Shown here: one piece after another, positions 1-7,228 of the stretch
Position numbering within the stretch: position 1 is the stretch's first letter
Layout of the letters: each line of letters opens with the position of its first letter
NCBI RefSeq assembly: GCF_000383975.1
Contig: NZ_KB913017.1
Coordinates: 379,133 to 443,132 of the forward strand
Direction: 5' to 3'
DNA from: Natronorubrum tibetense GA33
GTDB lineage: Archaea > Halobacteriota > Halobacteria > Halobacteriales > Natrialbaceae
Length of the DNA stretch: 64,000 nucleotides
The notes under the pieces: model-generated
Database searches by the model: none
What the model saw: the letters and a program-made list of their open reading frames with translations, nothing else
What the model was told of the DNA's origin: nothing
Made by a program: the position numbers and the translations under genes

Positions 1-470
1 TCCATGTTGCAGAAGATAACACCCTTCTCCTCCCACTGGTCCTGCATGTTCTGGTAGACGATCTCGGACTCGTACTGCGCGCCGACGCCCGAAAGGGCGT
101 TCTTCTCCGCTTCCGGGATGCCCAGTTTGTCGAACGTGTCCTTGATCTCTTCGGGCAGCTCCGTCCAGTCGTCGACGCCTTCGCGCTTGTCGACGTCCGG
201 GCGGATGTACGGAACGATCTCTTCGACGTCGAGTTCGGAGAGATCCGGCATGCCGGGCCAATCGGTCGGCATCGGCATGTTCTGGTACTGCTTGAGCGCA
301 CGTAGGCGTCGCTCGAGCATCCAGTCGGGCTCGTCCTTGTCCTCGGAGATCATGCGGATGACCTCTTCGGTCAGGCCTTTGCCGGATCGGACTGCGGAGT
401 TCTCCTCTTTCTTGAACTCGAACCGGGCTTCAGTGTCTGTCTCTTTTAGGTGGTCTTGATCGGAACTCAT
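1..470 (-). CDS. sufB: Fe-S cluster assembly protein SufB, N-terminal part
   Basis: The first 156 residues of SufB, the scaffold subunit that builds Fe-S clusters with SufC (and usually SufD) in the cytosol. The gene runs off the left edge. The N-terminus begins MSSDQDHLKET and continues with a segment typical of SufB (SGKGLTEEVIRMISEDKDEP, then WMLERRLRALK and a proline-rich MPMPTDWPGMPDL stretch). The ATG at 468-470 is the first in-frame start and gives the normal short halophilic leader before the conserved part. It lies 60 bases downstream of sufC on the same strand, so the two are probably co-transcribed. Catalytic and cluster-binding residues lie beyond the window. SufD is not visible here. 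Confidence 0.93.
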   Translation of the reverse strand, partial: MSSDQDHLKETDTEARFEFKKEENSAVRSGKGLTEEVIRMISEDKDEPDWMLERRLRALKQYQNMPMPTDWPGMPDLSELDVEEIVPYIRPDVDKREGVDDWTELPEEIKDTFDKLGIPEAEKNALSGVGAQYESEIVYQNMQDQWEEKGVIFCNM

Positions 471-530
471 GATGTGTTGTGTTTATGGTTACGGCTGTAG
501 CGTTATTACCGTTGTTCTAGCCGAATTCGG

Positions 531-1439
531 TTACGCCGTGCCGTAGACCTCTTCGCGGACCCAGTCGTACCCCTTGTCCTCGAGTTGCTCGGCGAGCTCC
601 GGACCGCCGCTTTTGGCGATTCGACCGTCGATCATCACGTGGACGTGATCGGGTTCGACGTAGTCGAGGATTCGCTGGTAGTGGGTAATCTGGAGGACGC
701 CGGTGCCCTCCTCGTCGCGCAGCGCGTTGATGCCGTTCGAAACGTCTTGCAGGCGGTCGATGTCGAGCCCGGAGTCGATTTCGTCGAGGACGGCGACCGA
801 GGGCTCGAGGATGGCTGCCTGGAGCACTTCGTTCTGTTTTTTCTCGCCGCCGGAGAAGCCGGCGTTGAGGTAGCGCTGGGCGAACTTCTCGTCCATGTCC
901 AGCGCTTCCATCTTCTCCTGGAGGATCTGCTGGAACTCGGCGACGCCGACATCGCCTTCGTCGACGTTGCCTTCCATCGGCGAGGTCTCAAAGCCTGCGT
1001 CTTCCGCTTCTTCTTCCTCGGCGTCGTCGTCCTCGAAGAGCTCTTCTCGCTCTTCGATCTTGGCGTTGAGCGCCGTACGCAGGAAGTTCGTCATCGTGAC
1101 GCCGTCGATCTCGGCCGGATACTGGAAACCGAGGAAGACGCCGAGCGCGGCGCGCTCGTTTGGCTCGAGTTCGAGCAGGTTCCAGGTTCGCTGGTCCTCG
1201 TCGATCTCGATCTCGTCACCGAACTCGCCCTCCTCGAGGTGGAGGAGGACCTCGCCTTCGGTCACCTCGTACTCCGGGTGACCGGCGACGACCTTCGCAG
1301 TCGTCGACTTCCCGGAGCCGTTCGGCCCCATCAAGGCGTGAATCTCGCCCGACTTGACCTCGAGGTCGACGCCCTCGAGAATCTTCTCGTCGCCCTCAGC
1401 CACTTCCGCGTGCAGGTTGCGTAGTTCGAGACGTGCCAT
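531..1439 (-). CDS. sufC: Fe-S cluster assembly ATPase SufC
   Basis: A 302-residue ABC-type ATPase that drives the SufBCD scaffold. Walker A GPNGSGKST is near residue 38, the signature FSGGEKKQNE and the Walker B region VAVLDEIDSGLD follow in the second half, and the switch histidine is in QITHYQRIL. These are the standard SufC forms. An acidic insert (EEREELFEDDDAEEEEAEDA, near residues 128-147) sits between the Q-loop and the signature; it makes the protein longer than the bacterial form of about 250 residues and looks like halophilic surface adaptation. It is the first gene of a sufC-sufB transcript. A TATA-like element and a perfect palindrome lie upstream. Confidence 0.96.
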   Translation of the reverse strand: MARLELRNLHAEVAEGDEKILEGVDLEVKSGEIHALMGPNGSGKSTTAKVVAGHPEYEVTEGEVLLHLEEGEFGDEIEIDEDQRTWNLLELEPNERAALGVFLGFQYPAEIDGVTMTNFLRTALNAKIEEREELFEDDDAEEEEAEDAGFETSPMEGNVDEGDVGVAEFQQILQEKMEALDMDEKFAQRYLNAGFSGGEKKQNEVLQAAILEPSVAVLDEIDSGLDIDRLQDVSNGINALRDEEGTGVLQITHYQRILDYVEPDHVHVMIDGRIAKSGGPELAEQLEDKGYDWVREEVYGTA

Positions 1440-1485
1440 AGTACTCTGTCGTCTGAATGGTGGGTCGTATGACTGATAACGGTTT

Positions 1486-1503
1486 CGTATCCAATTGGAT
1501 ACG
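1486..1503. promoter_or_regulatory. Perfect 18-bp palindrome at the predicted sufC transcription start
   Basis: CGTATCCAATTGGATACG reads the same on both strands. Its centre is 25 bases downstream of a TATA-like element (about 1515-1526), which is where archaeal transcription would start, and about 55 bases before the sufC start codon. A dimeric repressor bound here would block initiation. The function is inferred; the symmetry is directly visible. Confidence 0.6.
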
Positions 1504-1514
1504 GTCTCTCATTG

Positions 1515-1526
1515 CCAAAATAATTT
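1515..1526 (-). promoter_or_regulatory. TATA-like element for sufCB
   Basis: On the minus strand this reads AAATTATTTTGG, an A/T-rich patch in an otherwise G+C-rich gap. It is spaced correctly to start transcription within the palindrome at 1486-1503. That would leave a leader of roughly 55 nucleotides before sufC. Confidence 0.5.
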
Positions 1527-1670
1527 GCTAAAAGGGAAACGACGGCGGGGGCGATCTGAAGGTGTTGCGAGCGAATTGGCGGGAGTTCTCGGGGCAGTCC
1601 AGACCGTGTTTCAACTCCTGTCTGCGTTCTGCGATTGAATTCCCGAAGCGGTCTCAAATCGCTTCAAATG

Positions 1671-4600
1671 CTACATGAAGCTGTCTAGCCCCTTCTGCTC
1701 TTGGCCGCTTTTTACCTCGTCCCACGAGACGCCCAACGCCTCGAGGATCCGCTCGATCGGGCCCTGTAGCGTCTTCTCGAGCATCTTGTCGTAGTCGACC
1801 TCGAACTCGTCGGGGATCTGGTCGTCGTACTCGAAGCAAATCACGTCGGGATCGCGTTTGAACGCGCCGTAGAGGGGATCCGTCTGGGGGTTGAACCCTT
1901 CCTCGCTCTCCATGCGTCGGAAGAAGGCGGGGTCGACCCGGTCGAGGTAGAGTCGCTTAGGCTTGCTCCCGCGCTGGAAGTTGGTTCCCAGCAGCAGGTT
2001 CGCGTACTTCGCACCCCGAACCTGCGCCGTATCGGTGTCGTAGTTGTCCAGTCGCTTGCCGATGCCGCCCGGGATGGCGATCTGCTCGAGCGAGATCTCG
2101 CCCGACTGAACGTCCTCGATGACGCCGTTGACGTACTCCTTCGTGCCCTCGATGTCGCCGTCCCTGACGATCATCTCGATAACCTTGTGCTGAACTTCCT
2201 TCGTGATCGGGGCGATGTCCGAGCGCTGGTACTCGAAGCCGACGATGTCGATGGTGTCGACGTCCTTCCCCTCCTTCCAGGTAATGTGGCCCGCGTAGCG
2301 TTTCTTCTTGCCTGCCTGGAAGAACCGCCGGTAGAGCTTCTCGAACTCGATCTGGAAGCGGTGGAATTCGGCATTGAGTTCGTCGCGCGCGAAGTCGTCG
2401 TACCGATCGTTGATGTACTCCTCGATCTCGAAAGACTGCTCGAGGGCGTCTTCTTTCGGGATATCAGGTCCGAGTTCGAGCATGACGCTGTCGGTGTCAC
2501 CGTAGGCAACCGTATAATCAATCTCGTTTGCGGCGGTTTCCGTGAATTCGATTACTTCTCGGCCAGTTGCAGTAATCGCAGACGCTGCCTCTTTGTCGTA
2601 GAGTCGGAACTGCTCCCAGCCCGAGACGCCGTACAATGACTGGCCGACGAACTGGAACTTTCCGTTTCGTCCTGCAAGCAGCGTGTGATTGTCTTCGACG
2701 GTGACACAGTAGACGCCATCGTCGGCAGTACTTCGAGACGAACTCCGATGCATCCGAAGCGTGTTCTTCGACTCTTCAGTGACATAAATTCGCCACGAGC
2801 CGCTATCTCGGTTATAGTTCGCCGTGAGACCGAGATGTGCACAGAGACGGAGGACATCGTCTCGAAGCCGGTCGCTAGAGGTGGAGTAGCGCCACGAGTT
2901 CACCTGCCGATCGCCGTCTCCGTCGATGAGAACCTCGAGGAATCGTCGCTTCTGCCGGCGGCTACAGTCGAAGACGAAATCAGGGATTCGTTTCTCGAAG
3001 CTATCTTCGCCACAGATCGACGTTAGAAACTCCCCAAGCAACTTCGACGTGACAGTATAGGACCGATCGTCGACGTAGTAATCGAATCCCATACCGTCGA
3101 GCAGTTGACCGATCGTCGCGTGGTGATCGACGCCGCCGTCAGCGATCGGCAGTTTATCCTGGGCTAGTTTCACCGTTGTCGCTGATCCACGGAAGTTCTC
3201 GCCGAACTGCTTGTCTTCGGACGTGTAGACGTTCCCTTCAGTCACGAACCACGCGAGCACGTCGAGGAAGTCGTCCCCGTCGTAGGTCCGGGGGATCCAT
3301 TTTCGGCCGGATTCGCGGTGGATGAAGCTTAGTTCACAGACATCTTCAATATACTCGCGGTGTTCGTCGAACTCCTCGGCGGTGAAGACGTAGCCAACTT
3401 TTCCGACATCCGCCTTCGGGACTCGACGTGGCGTCCACCCTAACTCTGCGGTGAACGTCCGGCCGTGAACGGACGGTCGAACCCAAACTTCGTATTCGCC
3501 GTCGATCAGTTCCGTTAGGTCGACGCTCTTCAGTTCGTCACCGTCTGGCCCCTCCCAGTCGTGAGGGAGTTCGTAGTTCGTCGCTCGGTCGAGGTTTCCA
3601 GCCTCGACGAATCCGTATTCGTCTTCGGTAATGCCGTTCGTCTCGTTCTTCCGGACGAGCATCCGGTGATTCGGGGTGACGCTGAAATCGATCTTGTCCG
3701 TCTCGATGTCGATCAGCTCGTCGTCGTAGTCGGGATAGGCATGTGTCTCAACGACGGGTTTAACCTCCATTTCCTCCGTTTCCGGGTCGAGCGAGTATAC
3801 ATCGTCACCGATCTCGAGGTCGGTAATATCCCGGACACCGTCGGGCGTCAGCACCTCCGTATCCGGCGTAAAGCAGTTCATGATGACCTTTACTGCCCCT
3901 TGCTGGCGGTCGTACTGCTCGTACTCGAGGCTCCCGGGTTCGTACTCGTTTCGCAGGGATTTCTTCTCCTCGCGCTCGGCGAGCAGTTCCGTGATCATCT
4001 CGCGCATGACGCCGTCAGGTTCCTTGCGGAAGTGGATCGGCTCCGGTTTGGTGGGTGCGACGTAGGTCTCCCCGTCGTATGTCTCGGGATCGACCTTCGT
4101 CTCCGGTGAGGCGTTGACCGTCGTCATGCACATCGGGTACAAACTTTTCAGGTCGAGCACGGTGACGTTCTCCTTGACGCCTGTGATCGGATCGAAGACG
4201 GCCCCGCCCTCGTACTCCTCGCCGGCTTCCTGTTGGCCCTTCGAGGGCAGCGAGAACCGGCCGTGGGCCTCGTGAAGGACGTACATGTCCACTGCGTCGC
4301 CCGGCGTGGGGGCGTCCTCTAACTTACAGCCGACGAAGGAACGCACCTCGTCCCAGAAGGTGATGATCTCCTGTTGACGGTCGAGTTCCACGCAGAGTTC
4401 GACGTCACGGAGGTTGTACTCGAGCAGTTTCGTGGGGTCGACTTCCCAAAGGTCCCCGATGTCGCCGGTATAGCGCTCCTTTCCGACCCCTAACTCGGAC
4501 TCGCCGACCGCATCCAGGCGGTAGGAATCGAGTTCGGAGAAGACCATCCGCTGGTAGCCATAGAGCAGGTCGAAGACGACCCGGCCCTTGATGTCGGGGC

Positions 4601-5636
4601 CGCCCCAGTTGCTGCGCCAGACTTCGTCGACCCGCGAGAGTCGGTCGATCGAAAGGTCGTAGTCGTGGTGGGAGCCGGCGAGTTCCTCGAGGCGGTCTAA
4701 GAAGTACGGCGCGTCGAAATCCTCGAAGTTCCAGCCCGTGAGGACGTCGGGATCCGTTTCTCGGATGTAGTCGACGAACGCCTCGAGCATCGCCTCCTCT
4801 TCCTCGAATGCCCGAACCTCGTGATCGATTTCGCCCTCGATCGGTTCGTACTCCTCGATCTCGGTGGGTATCTCCCCGTCGCCGACAGGAGCCTCGTAGA
4901 GCCACATGATGTACTCGTCGCGGTAGGAGTCGTGGCTGGTGAGACAGACGATCGGCTCCTCGCCGTCTTCGGGAAAGCCCGCGCGGTCGTTGACCTCGAT
5001 GTCGAAGGTGTTGACGCGCGGATCGGCGTCGACGTCAACTGCCTCGAGTTCGTCGTGGGGGACGACCAGCGAGCCGTCGTCGGCCCGCCGTTCCGGCACC
5101 CGAACACCGCTGCGGATGTCCTTGTCGATCAGGAGCCGATTTGGAAAGAGAATGTCGGCCTCGAAGTGCTGAAACTCGTCGCGCACCTGTCCGACGTCGC
5201 GGGGCGTCTGACCGAAGATTTTGGTCAATTTCTCGCCGCGGATACTCTCGTAGGGCTCGCCGTCCTCGCCGACCTCGCGGCTGCCGGTCAGCCGGTCGTA
5301 CTGTTCTTCGGGTGGTCGCTCGAGGGTGTCAGTCGGCGCGTAGAAGTACGGCCGGAAGCCGACGACCTGCACGTGCTCGAGTTCGCCGTCGACCGTTCGG
5401 CCGAAGACGTGCACGATCGGTCGCTCTTCGTCGCCGTAGCCGGCGATGGTGTAGTCGACCTGCATGACGGCGAGTTCGAGTTCGCCGTCGGCCTCGGGAA
5501 CCGCCTCCTCGACGACGTCGATCACGTCGGTACCGCTCGAACCGCCGTTGCCGGCGATGGCTTTCGCTTCCTCTACCGGTCGCTCGGCGGACTCGTCGGA
5601 AAATGCCTCGAGTCCAGTTTGGCCCGCCTCAGTCAT
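1671..5636 (-). CDS. polB: DNA polymerase, family B (PolB), with an in-frame intein
   Basis: Replicative or repair family B DNA polymerase with proofreading exonuclease. The precursor is 1,321 residues; removing residues 588-999 (intein) leaves 909. Exonuclease motifs are visible: Exo I FDIE (D212, E214), Exo II NFEDFD from N303, Exo III YNLRD (Y407, D411). Polymerase motif A is DLKSLYPM from D495, motif B is KVIMN/SLYG split by the intein, and motif C is YGDTDS from Y1045. The open frame extends upstream to 6296, but that part is low-complexity and overlaps plus-strand genes. The ATG at 5636 (MTEAGQTGLEAF) has a TATA-like GAATAAAAA on the top strand at 5659-5667, the right distance for a leaderless transcript, so I use it. 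Confidence 0.95.
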   Translation of the reverse strand: MTEAGQTGLEAFSDESAERPVEEAKAIAGNGGSSGTDVIDVVEEAVPEADGELELAVMQVDYTIAGYGDEERPIVHVFGRTVDGELEHVQVVGFRPYFYAPTDTLERPPEEQYDRLTGSREVGEDGEPYESIRGEKLTKIFGQTPRDVGQVRDEFQHFEADILFPNRLLIDKDIRSGVRVPERRADDGSLVVPHDELEAVDVDADPRVNTFDIEVNDRAGFPEDGEEPIVCLTSHDSYRDEYIMWLYEAPVGDGEIPTEIEEYEPIEGEIDHEVRAFEEEEAMLEAFVDYIRETDPDVLTGWNFEDFDAPYFLDRLEELAGSHHDYDLSIDRLSRVDEVWRSNWGGPDIKGRVVFDLLYGYQRMVFSELDSYRLDAVGESELGVGKERYTGDIGDLWEVDPTKLLEYNLRDVELCVELDRQQEIITFWDEVRSFVGCKLEDAPTPGDAVDMYVLHEAHGRFSLPSKGQQEAGEEYEGGAVFDPITGVKENVTVLDLKSLYPMCMTTVNASPETKVDPETYDGETYVAPTKPEPIHFRKEPDGVMREMITELLAEREEKKSLRNEYEPGSLEYEQYDRQQGAVKVIMNCFTPDTEVLTPDGVRDITDLEIGDDVYSLDPETEEMEVKPVVETHAYPDYDDELIDIETDKIDFSVTPNHRMLVRKNETNGITEDEYGFVEAGNLDRATNYELPHDWEGPDGDELKSVDLTELIDGEYEVWVRPSVHGRTFTAELGWTPRRVPKADVGKVGYVFTAEEFDEHREYIEDVCELSFIHRESGRKWIPRTYDGDDFLDVLAWFVTEGNVYTSEDKQFGENFRGSATTVKLAQDKLPIADGGVDHHATIGQLLDGMGFDYYVDDRSYTVTSKLLGEFLTSICGEDSFEKRIPDFVFDCSRRQKRRFLEVLIDGDGDRQVNSWRYSTSSDRLRDDVLRLCAHLGLTANYNRDSGSWRIYVTEESKNTLRMHRSSSRSTADDGVYCVTVEDNHTLLAGRNGKFQFVGQSLYGVSGWEQFRLYDKEAASAITATGREVIEFTETAANEIDYTVAYGDTDSVMLELGPDIPKEDALEQSFEIEEYINDRYDDFARDELNAEFHRFQIEFEKLYRRFFQAGKKKRYAGHITWKEGKDVDTIDIVGFEYQRSDIAPITKEVQHKVIEMIVRDGDIEGTKEYVNGVIEDVQSGEISLEQIAIPGGIGKRLDNYDTDTAQVRGAKYANLLLGTNFQRGSKPKRLYLDRVDPAFFRRMESEEGFNPQTDPLYGAFKRDPDVICFEYDDQIPDEFEVDYDKMLEKTLQGPIERILEALGVSWDEVKSGQEQKGLDSFM
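2640..3875 (-). other. PolB intein with LAGLIDADG homing endonuclease domain (412 residues)
   Basis: A protein-splicing element inserted in polymerase motif B, between the Asn of KVIMN and the Ser of SLYG. It starts with Cys1 (CFTPDTEVLTPDG, block A). Block B is TPNH with His70. Two LAGLIDADG-type helices are present at residues 203-215 (FLDVLAWFVTEGN) and 312-322 (FLEVLIDGDGD), each with an acidic residue in the usual catalytic place, so the endonuclease may be intact. The C-terminal end is KFQFVGQ followed by extein Ser+1: the usual His-Asn pair is Gly-Gln. The insertion keeps the reading frame. Boundaries come from Cys1 and from restoration of the conserved polymerase motif. Confidence 0.92.
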
Positions 5637-5658
5637 GGTATCGGGGTTCGAAGCGGTC

Positions 5659-5667
5659 GAATAAAAA
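5659..5667 (-). promoter_or_regulatory. TATA-like element for polB
   Basis: GAATAAAAA on the top strand (TTTTTATTC on the coding strand) is centred about 27 bases before the ATG at 5636. This favours that start and leaderless transcription. Confidence 0.5.
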
Positions 5668-5777
5668 CCCCCATACTTCGGCTGGTCGGCCCGCTCGCCA
5701 CAGACTGATGGGTCGCGCCGAGTTTTGCAGGGGCAACAAGACATATAATGTGGTAACACATACCATAGCATCAGGTG

Positions 5778-5960
5778 ATGAAAGTGTCCACCGAAGTAAA
5801 CGACGATACGACGGATCGGAGCGAGCCGCGTAGTGAACCCGAGGGCACCGCGACAGTCGAGTCCTACGAGACGGAAGACGGTGTCGTGTTCTATGACGCC
5901 GAGAATCCGCTCGCGTGGGTGGAGACCTCCCAGACGCTCACGCTCACGGAACTCGCCTGA
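5778..5960 (+). CDS. Small acidic haloarchaeal protein (60 aa)
   Basis: A 60-residue soluble protein starting MKVSTEVNDD. An acidic low-complexity N-terminus is followed by a compact conserved-looking core, VESYETEDGVVFYDAENPLA and then WVETSQTLTL. I recognise this pattern from short haloarchaeal proteins of unknown function (possibly the DUF7331 family; from memory, unchecked). A GTG lies one codon upstream; ATG 5778 is preferred. It is divergent from polB, with 141 bases between start codons. No cysteines, membrane segment or catalytic motif is visible. Confidence 0.75.
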   Translation: MKVSTEVNDDTTDRSEPRSEPEGTATVESYETEDGVVFYDAENPLAWVETSQTLTLTELA

Positions 5961-6051
5961 TCGATCTATCGACTGCACTGAACGCCGCCGAACGCGAACC
6001 GCCCCGCCCCGAACGCGAACGTTTTTTGACTTACTCGCCGACAATTCGAGT

Positions 6052-6606
6052 GTGGGACTCGACCGGAGCGAACACGAACCCGATGAGTACGACCCCGAAG
6101 AGGAGTTCAGGGATCCGGACAGTGACTCCCTGACGATTCCACAGGTCCCGACTGAGAACGCGGGGTCGGATCTGCGCTCCGATCTGAAATCGGAGTTCGA
6201 GGAGGACGCGATCCCGGAGCCCGAGTTTTCGGCAGCGGAAACCGACGTCGACGGAGAGACGCTCAAGAACTTCTGGGCGCTCGTGCTCGTCATCAACGCT
6301 GCCGTACTAGCGTACGCGCTCGGAGTGCTGTTCCTGGTCTTCGAAGGGGCGACGACCTACGCAAGCTACCTGTTCGCCGCTGGACTCGTCCTCACCGGGT
6401 TCTGTATTCAACGATATCGAGCCTTTCGGCGCGATGTCGGGTCCGACTCGAGCACGACCGATCCAGTGGGCGACTCGGCCGAGGGATCGTCGACAGACGA
6501 CAGAACCGATGAGACGACGACAAACAGTAGAGGCAGGGAGTCGACGGCGGCTATCGACGCCGATCAAACGGACGAAACGACGGACGACGACGCCGACCCG
6601 AAATAG
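6052..6606 (+). CDS. Haloarchaeal membrane protein with acidic N-terminus (184 aa)
   Basis: Starts at GTG 6052 (VGLDRSEHEPDEYDPEEEF). The frame is open further upstream, but that part is arginine- and serine-rich shadow sequence, and a T-rich element (GTTTTTTGAC) lies about 25 bases before the GTG. An acidic N-terminal half is followed by two hydrophobic segments: FWALVLVINAAVLAYALGVL near residues 75-95 and YASYLFAAGLVLTGFCI about 15 residues later. A cytoplasmic-looking tail rich in Asp, Ser and Thr follows. It resembles a conserved haloarchaeal family of unknown function (possibly DUF7322; from memory). No enzymatic motif is visible. Confidence 0.78.
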   Translation: MGLDRSEHEPDEYDPEEEFRDPDSDSLTIPQVPTENAGSDLRSDLKSEFEEDAIPEPEFSAAETDVDGETLKNFWALVLVINAAVLAYALGVLFLVFEGATTYASYLFAAGLVLTGFCIQRYRAFRRDVGSDSSTTDPVGDSAEGSSTDDRTDETTTNSRGRESTAAIDADQTDETTDDDADPK

Positions 6607-6674
6607 TTGATGGCAGGCGAAACTACTTCACGATCAGTCACGCAACAACAATCATCGGCCGATCACGACCGATC

Positions 6675-7145
6675 ATGAAAACCGTCCAAGACGACACCGG
6701 CAAACGATATCTGCTTCTCAAACGGTCCGAACACGCGAGCCTCGTCCGTGATCCACAGAACGGCAACGAGTGTTACGTCCAGAACGATCGTCTCGAGGAT
6801 CTCGAGAGCGAATCCGCACTGGAGACGGCCGCAGGTTGCGTGAGCGATCCGGTCAAAACGCTCCTGACAAACGTCCACGACGAGACAACGCTCGGGCTGC
6901 TCGTCGAACTCGAGGAGCGCGGCCCGCTCGGTGTTCGTACCCTCCTCGACGCCTACGACTTCTGCGAGAGCGATCTCCACGGGCGACTTACCGTATTGAC
7001 GGCGGCCGGGCTGCTCGAGGAGACCGAGGTCGCCGGCGAGCGCGGCTATCGCGTCACGGAGACCTGTGGACGTGCACTCGAGGTGATCCGCGTCGACGAG
7101 GGCGACGAACCGACCGCTACAGCGGAGACGTCCGACGTCTCGTAG
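6675..7145 (+). CDS. Winged-helix-like haloarchaeal protein (156 aa)
   Basis: The N-terminal 50 residues contain the pattern KRYLLLKRSEHASLVRDPQN; the rest looks like a winged helix. The segment from VSDPVKTLLTNV through LLVELEERGPLGVRTLLDAY to ESDLHGRLTVLTAAGLLEE has the helix spacing of an archaeal HTH, and GYRVTETCGRALEVI could be the wing and last helix. The acidic C-terminus is typical of halophiles. It may bind DNA, but no target is indicated. It follows the membrane protein gene after 68 bases and may share its transcript. Confidence 0.75.
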   Translation: MKTVQDDTGKRYLLLKRSEHASLVRDPQNGNECYVQNDRLEDLESESALETAAGCVSDPVKTLLTNVHDETTLGLLVELEERGPLGVRTLLDAYDFCESDLHGRLTVLTAAGLLEETEVAGERGYRVTETCGRALEVIRVDEGDEPTATAETSDVS

Positions 7146-7228
7146 AGTGAACTGAACGAAAGCCAATCCTGACGCGCCCTACGATCCACTCCTCGCTTAG
7201 GGAAGACCAACCCTCGAGCAGCTCACTC

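Noticed and set aside
5637-6296. N-terminal extension of the polB frame upstream of ATG 5636
   Set aside because: It is Ser/Arg-rich shadow sequence opposite two plus-strand genes. The conserved protein and the TATA element both point to the start at 5636.
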